A stretch of 64,000 nt of DNA, taken from Nocardia lijiangensis NBRC 108240. Its GTDB lineage: Bacteria > Actinomycetota > Actinomycetes > Mycobacteriales > Mycobacteriaceae. Each line of letters begins with the position of its first letter. Positions within the stretch are counted from its first letter, which is position 1. Of the stretch, positions 37,434 to 46,384 are shown in pieces. Below the pieces are notes generated by a model. That model saw only the letters and a list, made by a program, of their open reading frames with translations, did no database searches and was not told the origin of the DNA. The position numbers and the translations under genes were made by a program. The stretch spans positions 1-64,000 of the forward strand of contig NZ_BDBP01000037.1 of NCBI RefSeq assembly GCF_001613045.1. The letters run 5' to 3'.

Positions 37434-38363
37434 TCAGTCGTAGGGAACCCAGGTGGTTCGGCCGGTGTTGTTGCGCTGGACGTGGCCGAAGGGGACGTCG
37501 GCGAAGTGGACGCCGAAAGCGAGGTCGCCGGTGTCGGCGAGCTGGTTGATCAGCTGGGTGCGGTGGTGTGCGGCTTCGGCGGGGGCGTAGTCGGAGGCGG
37601 AGGGCCATTCGGGGTGGCGGACTTGGACGGGGGTGTGGAGTGCGTCGCCGAGCACGATCATGCGTTGGCGGCAGGAGCTGATGGTGAAGGTCATGTGGCC
37701 GGTGGAGTGGCCGGGCACGATCGTTGCGCGGACGCCGGGAAAGATGGTGGCTCCGTGAGTGATCAGGCGGGTGTCGGCGATGGTGTCCAGAATCGGTGAG
37801 GTCAGTACGCCCGCCTTCGCCCACGCGGGGAAGGTGTCCACCATCGCGGGAGTCAGCGAGCGCCACCAGTTCCACTCGTACTCTCCGATGTAGTGGCGGA
37901 CGCCGTGGAACGGTGACCTATCGCCGCCGGGCGCCGGGTGCAGCGCCCAGCCGATGTGGTCGAAATGCAGGTGAGTGATCGCGACCGCCTCGATGCCTCG
38001 GAGTCCGTCGACGCCGGCGAGGTTGTCGAGCAGCTGTCCGCCGCGCATCGCACCGATCATCGGGTTGGCCGGGTTATCGGGGAGATCGATGGGGCCGACT
38101 CCGGCGTCGATGAGCAGAGCGCGGCGTCCGCGCTGGACCAGCAGCGCACCGATGCCGGCGACGAGGTTGCCGTGGTCGTCGAGGTGGTCGCGGTAGGGTG
38201 CCCAGTCGGCGTCGGTGGTGTCCGGTAGCCAGCCGCGGGGTTTGAGGGCGACCTGGCCGTCGGGGATGTAGGTGATGCGCAGGCGGCCGAGTCGGATGGT
38301 GCGCATGCGCGCCGGACGGCGCAGCCGGTCGTCGGCGCTCCATGATGTGGCGGGTTCGGTCAT
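37434..38363 (-). CDS. Metallo-beta-lactamase-fold hydrolase in the phage module
   Basis: The 309-residue protein (AAAGGAC ribosome site before the ATG at 38363) has the full metal motif: H131-L-H133-F-D135-H136 (ITHLHFDHIGWA), then PGHSTGHM, an aspartate in LGDALH and a last histidine in GVHFADVPFG. This is the binuclear zinc site of MBL-fold enzymes such as lactonases and other ester or thioester hydrolases. It is not a standard virion protein, yet it reads with the tail genes and sits between them. The substrate is unknown; lactone or signal hydrolysis are possibilities. Confidence 0.88.
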   Translation of the reverse strand: MTEPATSWSADDRLRRPARMRTIRLGRLRITYIPDGQVALKPRGWLPDTTDADWAPYRDHLDDHGNLVAGIGALLVQRGRRALLIDAGVGPIDLPDNPANPMIGAMRGGQLLDNLAGVDGLRGIEAVAITHLHFDHIGWALHPAPGGDRSPFHGVRHYIGEYEWNWWRSLTPAMVDTFPAWAKAGVLTSPILDTIADTRLITHGATIFPGVRATIVPGHSTGHMTFTISSCRQRMIVLGDALHTPVQVRHPEWPSASDYAPAEAAHHRTQLINQLADTGDLAFGVHFADVPFGHVQRNNTGRTTWVPYD

Positions 38364-38420
38364 GACGTTGTGTCCTTTCGAATTTCGCGCGAGAGTGCGT
38401 TCAGCGGGGGCTCCGGTGGG

Positions 38421-39218
38421 TCAGCCGAGGAGGAACCAGGGCCACCAGTGGTTGGTGCCGACGTGGTCGCTGCGGAGGTATGGGGGTGGTGTGGGGTAGC
38501 CGGGGCCGTTGCCGCCGCCGTCGAGGCCGCGGCTCCAGTAGTAGGGTTGGCGGGGTTGGGTGCCGCCGGGTTGGTTGATGACCCAGCGGGGCACGGTGGC
38601 GAGTTTGTAGCCGATGCCGAAGTAGTTCGACAGGAACCCGACCCCGTGGATCTGGCCTTGGTGGGCCTGGATGGGTGGGATGTCGAACCGGTATTGGGTG
38701 GAGGCGTTGGTGAGCACGGTGTGGATGTCGCCGCTGTCCCAATACAGGCTCAGGTCGCCGGTGGTTTCGTCGAATCGGTAGACCGTGACGTAGGCGTTGG
38801 TGATGCGCGACCATCCGGCGGGGCCGATGATGAGTCCGACTTGCCGGTATTCGCGGTCGCGCAGGGTGCGGATCATGCCGATTTCGATGGCGCCGGTGGC
38901 GGGCCCGTAGAACGGCGGCTGAGAGAGGTTTCCGTTGCCGTCGGGGGTGCGGGCGAGCAGAGCGAGGGGGAAGGTGGTGTCGTCGGTGGCGGTGAGGTTG
39001 ACCCACAGCGGGATGTCGGTGGGCATCTCGGTGTAGGTGGGGCGTTGTTGGATGGGTTGGCGTACTTCGCGTTTGTGAATGTTCTGGGCGCCGGTGTAGG
39101 CGCCGATGACCCCGGAGCGGATGGCGGCTTTGGCATCCTCAGGTGACTGCTGTTGGTATCGGCGGAACGCGCCGAGGTTCCAGGACCCGTCCGGGATCGG
39201 CTTATCGGGGGTGGTCAC
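38421..39218 (-). CDS. Phage minor tail protein (putative)
   Basis: The 265-residue protein (GTG start at 39218) is beta-rich in the middle (DIPLWVNLTATDDTTFPLAL, ITNAYVTVYRFDETTGDLSL) with a glycine/proline/tyrosine-rich C-terminus. It overlaps the upstream small membrane protein gene by four bases. By location downstream of lysin and tail genes, it is probably a tail-tip or baseplate protein. I do not recognise a specific family. Confidence 0.6.
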   Translation of the reverse strand: MTTPDKPIPDGSWNLGAFRRYQQQSPEDAKAAIRSGVIGAYTGAQNIHKREVRQPIQQRPTYTEMPTDIPLWVNLTATDDTTFPLALLARTPDGNGNLSQPPFYGPATGAIEIGMIRTLRDREYRQVGLIIGPAGWSRITNAYVTVYRFDETTGDLSLYWDSGDIHTVLTNASTQYRFDIPPIQAHQGQIHGVGFLSNYFGIGYKLATVPRWVINQPGGTQPRQPYYWSRGLDGGGNGPGYPTPPPYLRSDHVGTNHWWPWFLLG

Positions 39219-39514
39219 AGCTCGGGTTGGAGCCAGTCCGGGATCACAGGCGGTGCAGGCGGTTTCGCTGCTGGTGCGTGCTGGGTGAGCAGCACGGTGA
39301 GTTCGTCACCGTGCTGCAGGAGCTGGCGGATGAGGCGCACCAGGGTGCGGAATCGTTCGATGTCGGTGCGGTCCTGGCTTTCCAGTTCGGTGACACGGGT
39401 GCGGAGTTGGCGGACCTGTCCGGCCTGGTGGGCCGTGAATGCGCCGATCACCGTGGCCAGCGCTACCCCGAACGCCTGCACCACCTCGGCGGTGAGCCAT
39501 CCCACCGCGATCAC
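39215..39514 (-). CDS. Holin-like or DUF2746-like small membrane protein
   Basis: The 99-residue protein has one N-terminal membrane helix (WLTAEVVQAFGVALATVIGA, residues 6-26) and a coiled coil (VRQLRTRVTELESQDRTDIE, about 33-70), then a proline-rich end. This pattern occurs in DUF2746-type mycobacteriophage proteins next to the endolysin. It overlaps the lysin gene on one side and the tail gene on the other, which fits a lysis role. Confidence 0.65.
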   Translation of the reverse strand: MIAVGWLTAEVVQAFGVALATVIGAFTAHQAGQVRQLRTRVTELESQDRTDIERFRTLVRLIRQLLQHGDELTVLLTQHAPAAKPPAPPVIPDWLQPEL

Positions 39515-40917
39515 TGGCCTTCCGGCTTACGGTGCCGACCGACGTAGGGGTCGGTGACCAGGTGTTCCAGGATCACCTGGATCTTGTCTTGCACCTGGGC
39601 CAGCGTCTCGGTGACGGCGTCGATCTTGCCGTGTGCCGAGGCGACGGAATCCACCACCGACTTGTCCTCGAGCTGCGGCCAGCCGGTCGGGTCGAGGGTG
39701 GGGCCGGGCTGGTGGCGGGAGTCGGGTCCGGCGAGCTGGTCGACCACCCAGGAGGCGTGCATGTCGATCGAGGCCAGTAGGTCGGCGACGGTAACGGGGT
39801 TGCCGTCTTTGTTGATGACGATGTCGGTGAGCTGCATATCAGGTTCCTTTCTGAACAGGCGGGCGAGCTGGTCTCGCCCGCCGCGCACGGCATTGACGTC
39901 GATGAGCTGGCCGCCGATCGCCGCAGTGGAGGAGAACTGGAGGATGTCGATGTGCTTGCCGCCCATCGCCTCCCAGCCGGAATGGTCATCCCCGGGATAG
40001 AGCAGGTGGGCGGGGCCGGTGCCGGTGACGTAGTGGCTGTTCCAGATCCCGACAGGCAGCCCGGACAGGTCGGGTGCGCCCATGTGCTCGCGCCAATACC
40101 AGCGCGGCAGATACACCGGCAACAGCGCGAACCCGCGGGCGCGCACGGCGTCGGCGCGGGCGAGCAGATCGGCGAGGCTGGGTGTGCCGTGGTCGTCTTC
40201 GTAGTCGAGCTGAATCGGCACGCTGGTGTCGCCGATGTAGTCCAGGGCAGCGTCGGCCTCAGTGTCGGGGTGGGTGTCGAGGCGGCAGTAGATGTAGCCA
40301 CCCCAATACTCGAAGTGGGCGGCCATCTGCTCGCGAGCGCGGGGCCAGAACGGATCACGCCAGGTGCCTTCGACCACCTTGTGGGTGGCAAAAGCAATGC
40401 CTTCGGCGGCCGCGCACGCAAAGTCGAAGGCGTCCTGGTTGTTGCTGACATCGATACCGAACACCGTCATCGGCGCTCCTTCCGGTGATGGGTAGGCCGC
40501 GCCCGCCAGCAGCGGCAACGGGTCGAGGACCTCGGGTCCCGGTGGGCTGAGCACGTGGCGGTGCCACTCCAGATGCAGATGCGGCGCGACACCGCCGTTG
40601 AAGGCTCGATCGGGTTCGATGACCGCGACTTGCTGTCCGGCCTGAACCCGTTGCCCCACAACGGCTTGTGGGCGGACGTGGCCGTAGACGGTGGTGCCCC
40701 CACCGTCGGCGTCGGGGTGGTCGATCACCACCCATTGCCCGAACCCGCGGGCCGGACCGGCGCGCACGACGGTGCCGCCCTGGCAGGCGTAGACAGGTAG
40801 CCCGGCTGAGCCGCCAGGCCAGCCGATATCGACACCGAAATGGAAGCGGCCCTCACGCGGCCCGAACGGTGAGGTGATCACATGGCCGCCTTGCAGCGGC
40901 CAAAAGCGTGCAGACAT
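39511..40917 (-). CDS. Endolysin with M23 peptidase and GH25-like muramidase domains
   Basis: From the ATG at 40917 the 468-residue protein begins MSARFWPLQGGHVITSPFGP. Residues about 15-140 are an M23 (LytM) peptidase: HFGVDIG (HxxxD) and APHLHLEW (HxH). Residues about 150-340 are a GH25-like domain: VFGIDVSNNQDAFDFACAA and IQLDYEDDHGTP with the DxE catalytic pair. A C-terminal helical part (about 355-468) may mediate oligomerisation or wall binding. It would cut both peptide cross-links and glycan of the cell wall. An open extension upstream to 41043 is not supported. Confidence 0.9.
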   Translation of the reverse strand: MSARFWPLQGGHVITSPFGPREGRFHFGVDIGWPGGSAGLPVYACQGGTVVRAGPARGFGQWVVIDHPDADGGGTTVYGHVRPQAVVGQRVQAGQQVAVIEPDRAFNGGVAPHLHLEWHRHVLSPPGPEVLDPLPLLAGAAYPSPEGAPMTVFGIDVSNNQDAFDFACAAAEGIAFATHKVVEGTWRDPFWPRAREQMAAHFEYWGGYIYCRLDTHPDTEADAALDYIGDTSVPIQLDYEDDHGTPSLADLLARADAVRARGFALLPVYLPRWYWREHMGAPDLSGLPVGIWNSHYVTGTGPAHLLYPGDDHSGWEAMGGKHIDILQFSSTAAIGGQLIDVNAVRGGRDQLARLFRKEPDMQLTDIVINKDGNPVTVADLLASIDMHASWVVDQLAGPDSRHQPGPTLDPTGWPQLEDKSVVDSVASAHGKIDAVTETLAQVQDKIQVILEHLVTDPYVGRHRKPEGQ

Positions 40918-40948
40918 ACGAAACCCCCTGGAGTGGAGTGATTTTGGT

Positions 40949-41542
40949 TCAGACGTTCTGATAGCGCGACAGGATCGCCGGGCGGGCTTTGCCGAGGTGG
41001 CGTTCGATGGCCAGCACGCGTTCGCGTTCCTCGGCGTCGGCACGGCGCAGGTAAGTCAGGACGGCTTTGACGCTGCGGCGGGTCGGATCGAACAGCGGTG
41101 GTGGGTCGTTGGATGCCGTCGCCTCGGTGGAGACCGCGGTGGTGACCGGCAGCATCGGCGTTGGCGGTTCATCGGGGACGGTGCCGGTCAGCCCGAGCGC
41201 GGCCGCCAGCTGCTGACGTTGCCGCAGCGGGAGTTCGGCGACGAACTGGCGGATATCGAAGACCTCTTCGGGGTCGGGGTCATCGATGTCGGCCCAGGTG
41301 CCGGGCGAGACCAGCCAGTGCGGGTCACCGGCACGCGGCGGCCGATACTTGATCACCGGGTCTGCGACCGGGCGTGCACCGCAGTCCCACAACCGGCGAG
41401 AGACCGCCCGCAGGTGCTGGATCGGCAGCAGCAGCGGCGCACCCTTCGACCCGGGGAGCCCGACCAGCATCCATAGGAAGGCTTCTTCGGGGTCGCTGGG
41501 GTCACAGTTCTCACGGGTGGGGAACTGCCCGTCAGATGACAT
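40949..41542 (-). CDS. DUF2744-like phage protein
   Basis: The 197-residue protein contains the pattern EEAFLWMLVGLPGSKGAPLL, then RLWDCGARPVADPVIKYRPP and DPHWLVSPGTWADIDDPD, which matches DUF2744 proteins of actinobacteriophages. A helical C-terminus follows (KAVLTYLRRADAEERERVLA). Members lie in tail or lysis regions; the function is unknown. It starts at 41542, head-to-head with a plus-strand cargo locus. Confidence 0.75.
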   Translation of the reverse strand: MSSDGQFPTRENCDPSDPEEAFLWMLVGLPGSKGAPLLLPIQHLRAVSRRLWDCGARPVADPVIKYRPPRAGDPHWLVSPGTWADIDDPDPEEVFDIRQFVAELPLRQRQQLAAALGLTGTVPDEPPTPMLPVTTAVSTEATASNDPPPLFDPTRRSVKAVLTYLRRADAEERERVLAIERHLGKARPAILSRYQNV

Positions 41543-41720
41543 CGGTAGATCACCTGACCTCGGGTTGTGCGGAACAGTTATCCCCAGCGCTTATGCCGAA
41601 CTCGTCGGACTACGGTGTGGTTTCGACTTCGAAGGCCGAAGAAGTCGGCGCGCGGGGCCTCCGACCTGCGGAGAGGTAACCGAGTCGTGTGCCCGTCGAG
41701 TGTGTGGTGGGATCGGGCGG

Positions 41721-42185
41721 GTGAAGATCCGCCAGTACTGCTATTTCTCGGTCAAGAGCGTGTCGCTGTCCGCGGCGGATGTAACCACGCGGCTAGGGAT
41801 GGAGCCCGACAAGGTGCTCGTCATGGGAAGCCGCTCGCCCGAACGGGTTCTTCCGCGCTTTCATGCCTGGAAGATCCTCCGCCGCAGCGATGAGAGCGTC
41901 GATGACCAGATTCAGCATCTGGTGAATCGGCTGGAACCGGTTCGTGGCGCACTGGTCTCTCTTTGCGCCGACGACAATGTCAGCCCAGTGATACAGGTCG
42001 TGCGTCATTTCGGTGATCCAGATGGCGTCCAAGGCGCGCCCGGTGGCACTGCATTGGATCAGGCTCAGCATTGGCCTCGACCGCTGGGATGGCATCTGTC
42101 GCTGTCGGTGCTGGACTTCATGGTGTCGACGCGAACCGAGCTCGACGTCGACGAATACGACTCAACCGATGATTTGGATCGATAG
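41721..42185 (+). CDS. DUF4279 protein (cargo, opposite strand)
   Basis: The 154-residue product begins with a GTG, then KIRQYCYFSVKSVSLSAADV and TTRLGMEPDKVLVMGSRSPE, and has LGWHLSLSVLDFMVSTRTEL near the end. This is the DUF4279 layout (strand, then a helix pair and a GxxPd-like loop). DUF4279 proteins are often found in toxin-immunity and defence neighbourhoods; their action is unknown. It is the first of two plus-strand genes inserted in the minus-strand phage module. Confidence 0.7.
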   Translation: MKIRQYCYFSVKSVSLSAADVTTRLGMEPDKVLVMGSRSPERVLPRFHAWKILRRSDESVDDQIQHLVNRLEPVRGALVSLCADDNVSPVIQVVRHFGDPDGVQGAPGGTALDQAQHWPRPLGWHLSLSVLDFMVSTRTELDVDEYDSTDDLDR

Positions 42186-42520
42186 CTTGACAGCCAGCGG
42201 CGATAGTCGTTCAGAGGTTCACGCTAGCTGGACGGGTCGCGAAGCCGTTTGGCTACGCTGGTGAATTCCGAGGTAGTTCATCGGCGAACCGTGGCGTCGG
42301 TTGAGGGCTCTGTGATCGATTGATATCGGCGAAATATGACGTCGTGGACCGGTGTGTCCCATCAGCTCGGCGTGGCTGTTGAACGTACTGAAATACCGAT
42401 TACCGTGCGTCATCCTGATGCTTCCGGCCTGCGAGCGGTGCGATCGTGCTGCTGGTCCGCCAGCCCCGCCGATCGTCGCGAACTACCATCGGTACGTTCG
42501 GATTCAGGGAGGGAGTTTCG
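42186..42520. other. Gap between cargo genes
   Basis: 335 bases between the DUF4279 gene and the nuclease gene. Nothing recognisable except GGGAGGGA at 42507-42513, the ribosome site for the nuclease. A promoter for the nuclease gene may lie here. Confidence 0.45.
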
Positions 42521-43645
42521 GTGATTGGTCGCGAAGCGTTGCGTGGAATCGTTCTCGAAGAGGTGCTGGCGCGGCTACTACAGGACAACGGTTACAAGCT
42601 CCTCGTGTCCGAGCATCAGGATCCCGATGCGCTCAAGCAGGCCAAGCACGGATTGCTCGTACGTGGGCGCGGCGGCGAGCATCAAGCCGACGTCATCGGC
42701 GAGCTCGACCTACCTGTGCCGTTCTCCCTTCCACTGCGACTGTTCGTCGAAGCAAAGTTCACCAACAAGAAGGTCGGAATAGCGGTGGTGCGCAACGCCC
42801 ACGGCACCATCCACGACGTCAACGAGCAGTACTCGCCCTTCTCCTCGGGCGTGCACTCGGTGCCGATCAGGCGGTACCAGTACCGCTACACCTTGTTCTC
42901 GGCCAGCGGGTTCGCTCCAGAGGCGCAGCGATACGCGCTGGCCCAACAGATCTCGCTCGTCGACTTGTCGGGCTCTGGCTTCGCAGAGCTTCGCGCGCTA
43001 GTCAGCGATATCGCTGACACCACACGCGATCTCGCGATTACGCACCAGATCAACCGCTTCCCTGTTGGGCAAGTGCGCGCAGCCCTCCGGGGCGCATTGG
43101 GCACATGGACCGGAGGATTCGAGACACCCGCTGAGAACGACGAGACAGACGCACAGGACGAGTGGATCCCGGACAAGGAGGTATCGCCCTATATGACGGT
43201 GGGTCGCATGCCTGGCAATCGAAGTTCGCAGGTGCTTCCACACGCCCGGCTCATGACGATCGTGGCTGACATGCACAGCGAACGGCTCGGTGACTTGATC
43301 GTCGGGTTTCCCTCCGCGCCCTTCATTCTGGTTCTGAGGATCGAGTCCAGGGCAGACTTCAGGACCTATCTCGACCGGTACCCCGGCTCGGAGATCCCCG
43401 TGCACATCGAGTTCGCTCATCGTGGAAAACACGACGGCGACTGGGTCATCGTCCCCACTCATGGTTCGCCGCAGTTCCGCTTGATTTTCGCGCTGCCGGA
43501 ACTGCTCGCTGACTGGCTGCTCAACAGCGACGGCCCCGCAGCACCGCGGGTGCGCGACATCAAGCGAGGCATGTTGTCCTCGATCGTCGTCTTCCAAGGC
43601 AACCGACTCCTGCGCCTGCTGTACCAGCCGCACCGCCGCCGGTGA
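42521..43645 (+). CDS. Mrr-like PD-(D/E)xK nuclease (cargo, opposite strand)
   Basis: GTG start at 42521 with GGGAGGGA at good spacing. The 374-residue protein begins GREALRGIVLEEVLARLLQD NGYKL like the N-terminus of Mrr-type endonucleases, then has D57 (EHQADVIGEL) and E77-x-K79 (LRLFVEAKFTNKKVG), the PD-(D/E)xK active site, followed by RNAHGTIHDVNEQY. The C-terminal 250 residues are probably a target-sensing domain and are not recognised. Mrr-like enzymes cut modified or foreign DNA. Lying inside a phage module on the opposite strand, it is probably a defence or superinfection-exclusion gene. Confidence 0.8.
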   Translation: MIGREALRGIVLEEVLARLLQDNGYKLLVSEHQDPDALKQAKHGLLVRGRGGEHQADVIGELDLPVPFSLPLRLFVEAKFTNKKVGIAVVRNAHGTIHDVNEQYSPFSSGVHSVPIRRYQYRYTLFSASGFAPEAQRYALAQQISLVDLSGSGFAELRALVSDIADTTRDLAITHQINRFPVGQVRAALRGALGTWTGGFETPAENDETDAQDEWIPDKEVSPYMTVGRMPGNRSSQVLPHARLMTIVADMHSERLGDLIVGFPSAPFILVLRIESRADFRTYLDRYPGSEIPVHIEFAHRGKHDGDWVIVPTHGSPQFRLIFALPELLADWLLNSDGPAAPRVRDIKRGMLSSIVVFQGNRLLRLLYQPHRRR

Positions 43646-43708
43646 GTCCGACACGTCGGCGGACAAGGCGCAGCTACGAGTGTGCATCCTGCGGATTCGC
43701 GGACGCTG

Positions 43709-45465
43709 TCAGGCCAGTACTCCGAGCTCGTGTACGCCGGAGACGAGGTCGGTAACCATGTCCAGGGTGCGTTGGCCGCGGTCTTTGTTGCTGGTCGGAT
43801 CCCCGATGACCGGCCGCCATTCGGGGAACATCTCGCGGTCCCAGGCGAGGGTGAGTTCGCGGACGCGGTCGATGCGGATGGTGTAGGTGTCATCGCCTGG
43901 TGCGGTGGCGCCGATGCGGTCGCCGAGGAACCAGTGCCCGTCTTCTCCGATGACGTAGGGTGCGCCGTCGCGGACGGTGATCTCGTGCGAGAACCAGGAG
44001 CGGGTGTCGTGGAAGCCCTTGCGCAGGGCCATCATCGCGGCGATCGTGTAGGCGCGGCCGGGTGAGTCGGCCATGTATTCGAAGAACCGCGACCATCCCG
44101 AGTTGTGTTCTCGCGCTCGCGATTTGACCGCGTGCCAGGCGAGCAGCGTCCCCTGGTACAGGGGGCGGAGCAAACTGTCGGTTGCGCCGCCCACTGGCGG
44201 GAGCACCAATGCGGCCGCCAGGAGATCGCCGGCCATCTGGATCCCGGCTGAGAGACCTTCGTCGGCAGGTTCGGGTTGTGGGTGCCCCACCCCCTGTTGC
44301 GGGGTGGGGCACCCACGACCCCCGGCATCGAGGACCCTCCGGTCACGACTTGCACTGCGGTGGAGGCGGTCTCGGTGAACTTGGAGGTCTCGATCCCGGC
44401 GTCCGGGGCGTCGAAATACACCACGAATGGTGTCGTGACGTGGGTACGACGGTTACCGCGTTCCAGGTAGTCGGCGGGGGTGACCGGGTCGATGATGGCT
44501 TCTTCGACGCTGTCGATGAAGTCCTCGGAGAACCGGGCCACGGTGCGCACCAGTCCGTCGAAGGGGTTGCCGCCTCCGGAGGTTTCGCTGTAGTAGCCCG
44601 AGGAGTTCACGAGGTCGATGACCAGTGTCCCGTGCCGCAGCCTGGGTGCGCCGGGCCACGGTGGTGGGTCGCCTTCGAGCCAGCGACGGCAGCGCACCGA
44701 CAGTTCCGCGTCGGCGAGGATGTCGCGGGCCATGTCGTACCAGTATTTGAACCGCGAATGCGGTGTAGCCCAGAGTGTTCCGGCGGCGAGGTCTTCGGCG
44801 AAGCTGGTCGGGGCGACGACCACCGACCACTGCGACATGTCCAGGCCGAGTGCGGCGAGCCAGGACGCGGGGTCGAGCGGGTCGTCGGGCAGCTGCCAGC
44901 CGTGCTGCTGGGTTTGCTCGCGCAGCACGTTCAGGAACAGCGGCAGCTTGAGTGCCCAGCGGGCTGGTCCGGGGACTGGGCCGAAGGTCCTGGGTATCTG
45001 AACTGAGGCGTCGAAGAAGGGGTTTGACCAGATCAGATACGACTTGCAGTGCTGGAAGTCGTCGACGAACCGCAGCGTCAGGACCTGGGTGCCGTCGGCG
45101 CGGCGTTCGATCGAGTGGTCGTGTAGCCGTCCGGACCAGCGGGAGCCGGGTGCTTTGTCGCAGGTGATGTGGATGTTGCGGCCTTCACCGGCCTCGACGC
45201 GGGCGCGGGTGCGCCACACCCACTTCGCCAGTGGATCGTCGAGGGGGATTTCGACCAGGGCGGTGCCGGTGTCGTTGTCGATCCAGGTGAACTCGGCGCG
45301 GTATTCCGAGCAGACGAGCCCGGCGAGTCGCCAGTGTCCGTCCCACAAACGGACGAGTGGTTCAGCGCGGCGGTCGAGGTCGTCGGCTTGATCGGCGGCG
45401 AGAGTGGCTTGCCATATGGCCTCGCTCTGCTCGGCCAGCGACAAGCTGTCCAGGTTGACGCTCAT
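43709..45465 (-). pseudogene. Phage tail protein (Gp37-like), frameshifted at a hairpin
   Basis: The first frame starts at the ATG at 45465 (MSVNLDSLSLAEQSEAIWQA), which overlaps the upstream tail gene's stop. It encodes about 385 good residues to VQVVTGGSSMPGVVG near 44320. Useful sequence then continues in the -1 frame from about 44290 (AGIQMAGDLLAAALVLPPVG to HELGVLA at 43709). The whole resembles the Gp37-like minor tail family of actinobacterial siphophages. The switch lies exactly at the large inverted repeat 44273-44321. No canonical slippery heptamer is present, so I treat it as broken rather than programmed. Confidence 0.75.
44273..44321. repeat. Perfect hairpin inside the tail gene
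   Basis: GTGGGTGCCCCACCCC (44278-44293) and its exact complement (44301-44316) flank a 7-base loop; pairing continues outward to 44273 and 44321 with one G-T. It lies at the frame break. It could be a small palindromic insertion or a terminator-like element that caused the frameshift. Confidence 0.85.
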
Positions 45466-46349
45466 CGCAGCCCCCAGGCGCGGCTCCACAACCGTGGTTG
45501 CCGCAGTTCGGCGCGGGCACCACCGGCAGGGGCGTCGGTGACGCTGATCGGCAACAGGGTCGGCGGGGTTCGGGGCGGGATGCGGTGCATGAAATGCAGC
45601 CCGCCGAGTCGACCGATGAGGTTGGTGCCGTTGAGGTCCCGGACGTAGAGGCGGGCGGGGTCGAGGTCGATGCGGGCACCGCCTTCCCGGTCGCCGAGCA
45701 TCGGCATCTCGATCATGCGGGTGCCGTACCGGCCTCCAGGGGTTCGCCGATACTTCTTCCCGATCCACGACACATCGGGGACACGCCACTTCCCGCGGGT
45801 GAGCAGCCACTTCTGAGCCATTTCGAGGTCGGTGGGGTTGGAGACCTCGATGAACCCCTCACTCGATCCCGCCCCGGTTTCCCAGGAGGTGACCTTCATG
45901 GGTTCTTCCCACATCGGCTGCGCGGCCGTGACCGCCATTGGCACAACCGATTTGCGCAGTAGGTGGGGGTCGCGTTCGGACTCGAACTCGATGCTTTTGT
46001 CGAGTGCGAGCCACAGCCAGCGGGTGGAGCGTTCGGTGCTGATCTGCAATTTCGTCAACGTGGCGTCGGGGTCCCAGGCGTCGAGTTCGTAGTCCCAGGC
46101 GTTGCGCCACGCCGAGTCCCGCTGCTCCCATTCCTCGGGGTCGGCGCCGTGGATGTTGACCGCGAAGGTGATGTCCCGCTTGAGATACCGTTTGCCCTGG
46201 TAGGTCGCGCCGCGCTGGTAGACCGAGGACTTGTAGCTGGTCGTGACCGGGGCGTCTCCGATCCCCTTCGGGCTCGTCGCCAACGTGATCACGTCCCGAT
46301 CGGCGTCGGGGCCGTTGATGATCCAGTGCGAGTCATCGACGCCGAACAC
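45462..46349 (-). CDS. Phage minor tail protein (distal-tail-like)
   Basis: The 295-residue protein (FGVDDSHWIINGPDADRDVI) has a beta-rich body with KRYLKRDITFAVNIHG and paired tryptophans (RSTRWLWLALDKSIEF), as in distal tail proteins that cap the tail tube. It lies directly downstream of the tape measure gene, the usual place. The GTG at 46349 is the annotated start, but good coding continues upstream in frame (ITLLVHPDSVAVEVFG) right after an AGGAGG inside the tape-measure end, so a non-standard upstream start is possible. Confidence 0.75.
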   Translation of the reverse strand: MFGVDDSHWIINGPDADRDVITLATSPKGIGDAPVTTSYKSSVYQRGATYQGKRYLKRDITFAVNIHGADPEEWEQRDSAWRNAWDYELDAWDPDATLTKLQISTERSTRWLWLALDKSIEFESERDPHLLRKSVVPMAVTAAQPMWEEPMKVTSWETGAGSSEGFIEVSNPTDLEMAQKWLLTRGKWRVPDVSWIGKKYRRTPGGRYGTRMIEMPMLGDREGGARIDLDPARLYVRDLNGTNLIGRLGGLHFMHRIPPRTPPTLLPISVTDAPAGGARAELRQPRLWSRAWGLR

Positions 46350-46384
46350 TTCGACAGCAACGGAATCTGGGTGTACCAGCAGCG

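Noticed and set aside
38370..39146. 258-residue glycine/valine-rich plus-strand frame
   Set aside because: It is the antisense shadow of the tail gene at 38421-39218.
44273..45465. Programmed frameshift in the Gp37-like tail gene
   Set aside because: The shift is -1 beside a hairpin, but no X XXY YYZ heptamer is in phase upstream. A mutation is the simpler reading.
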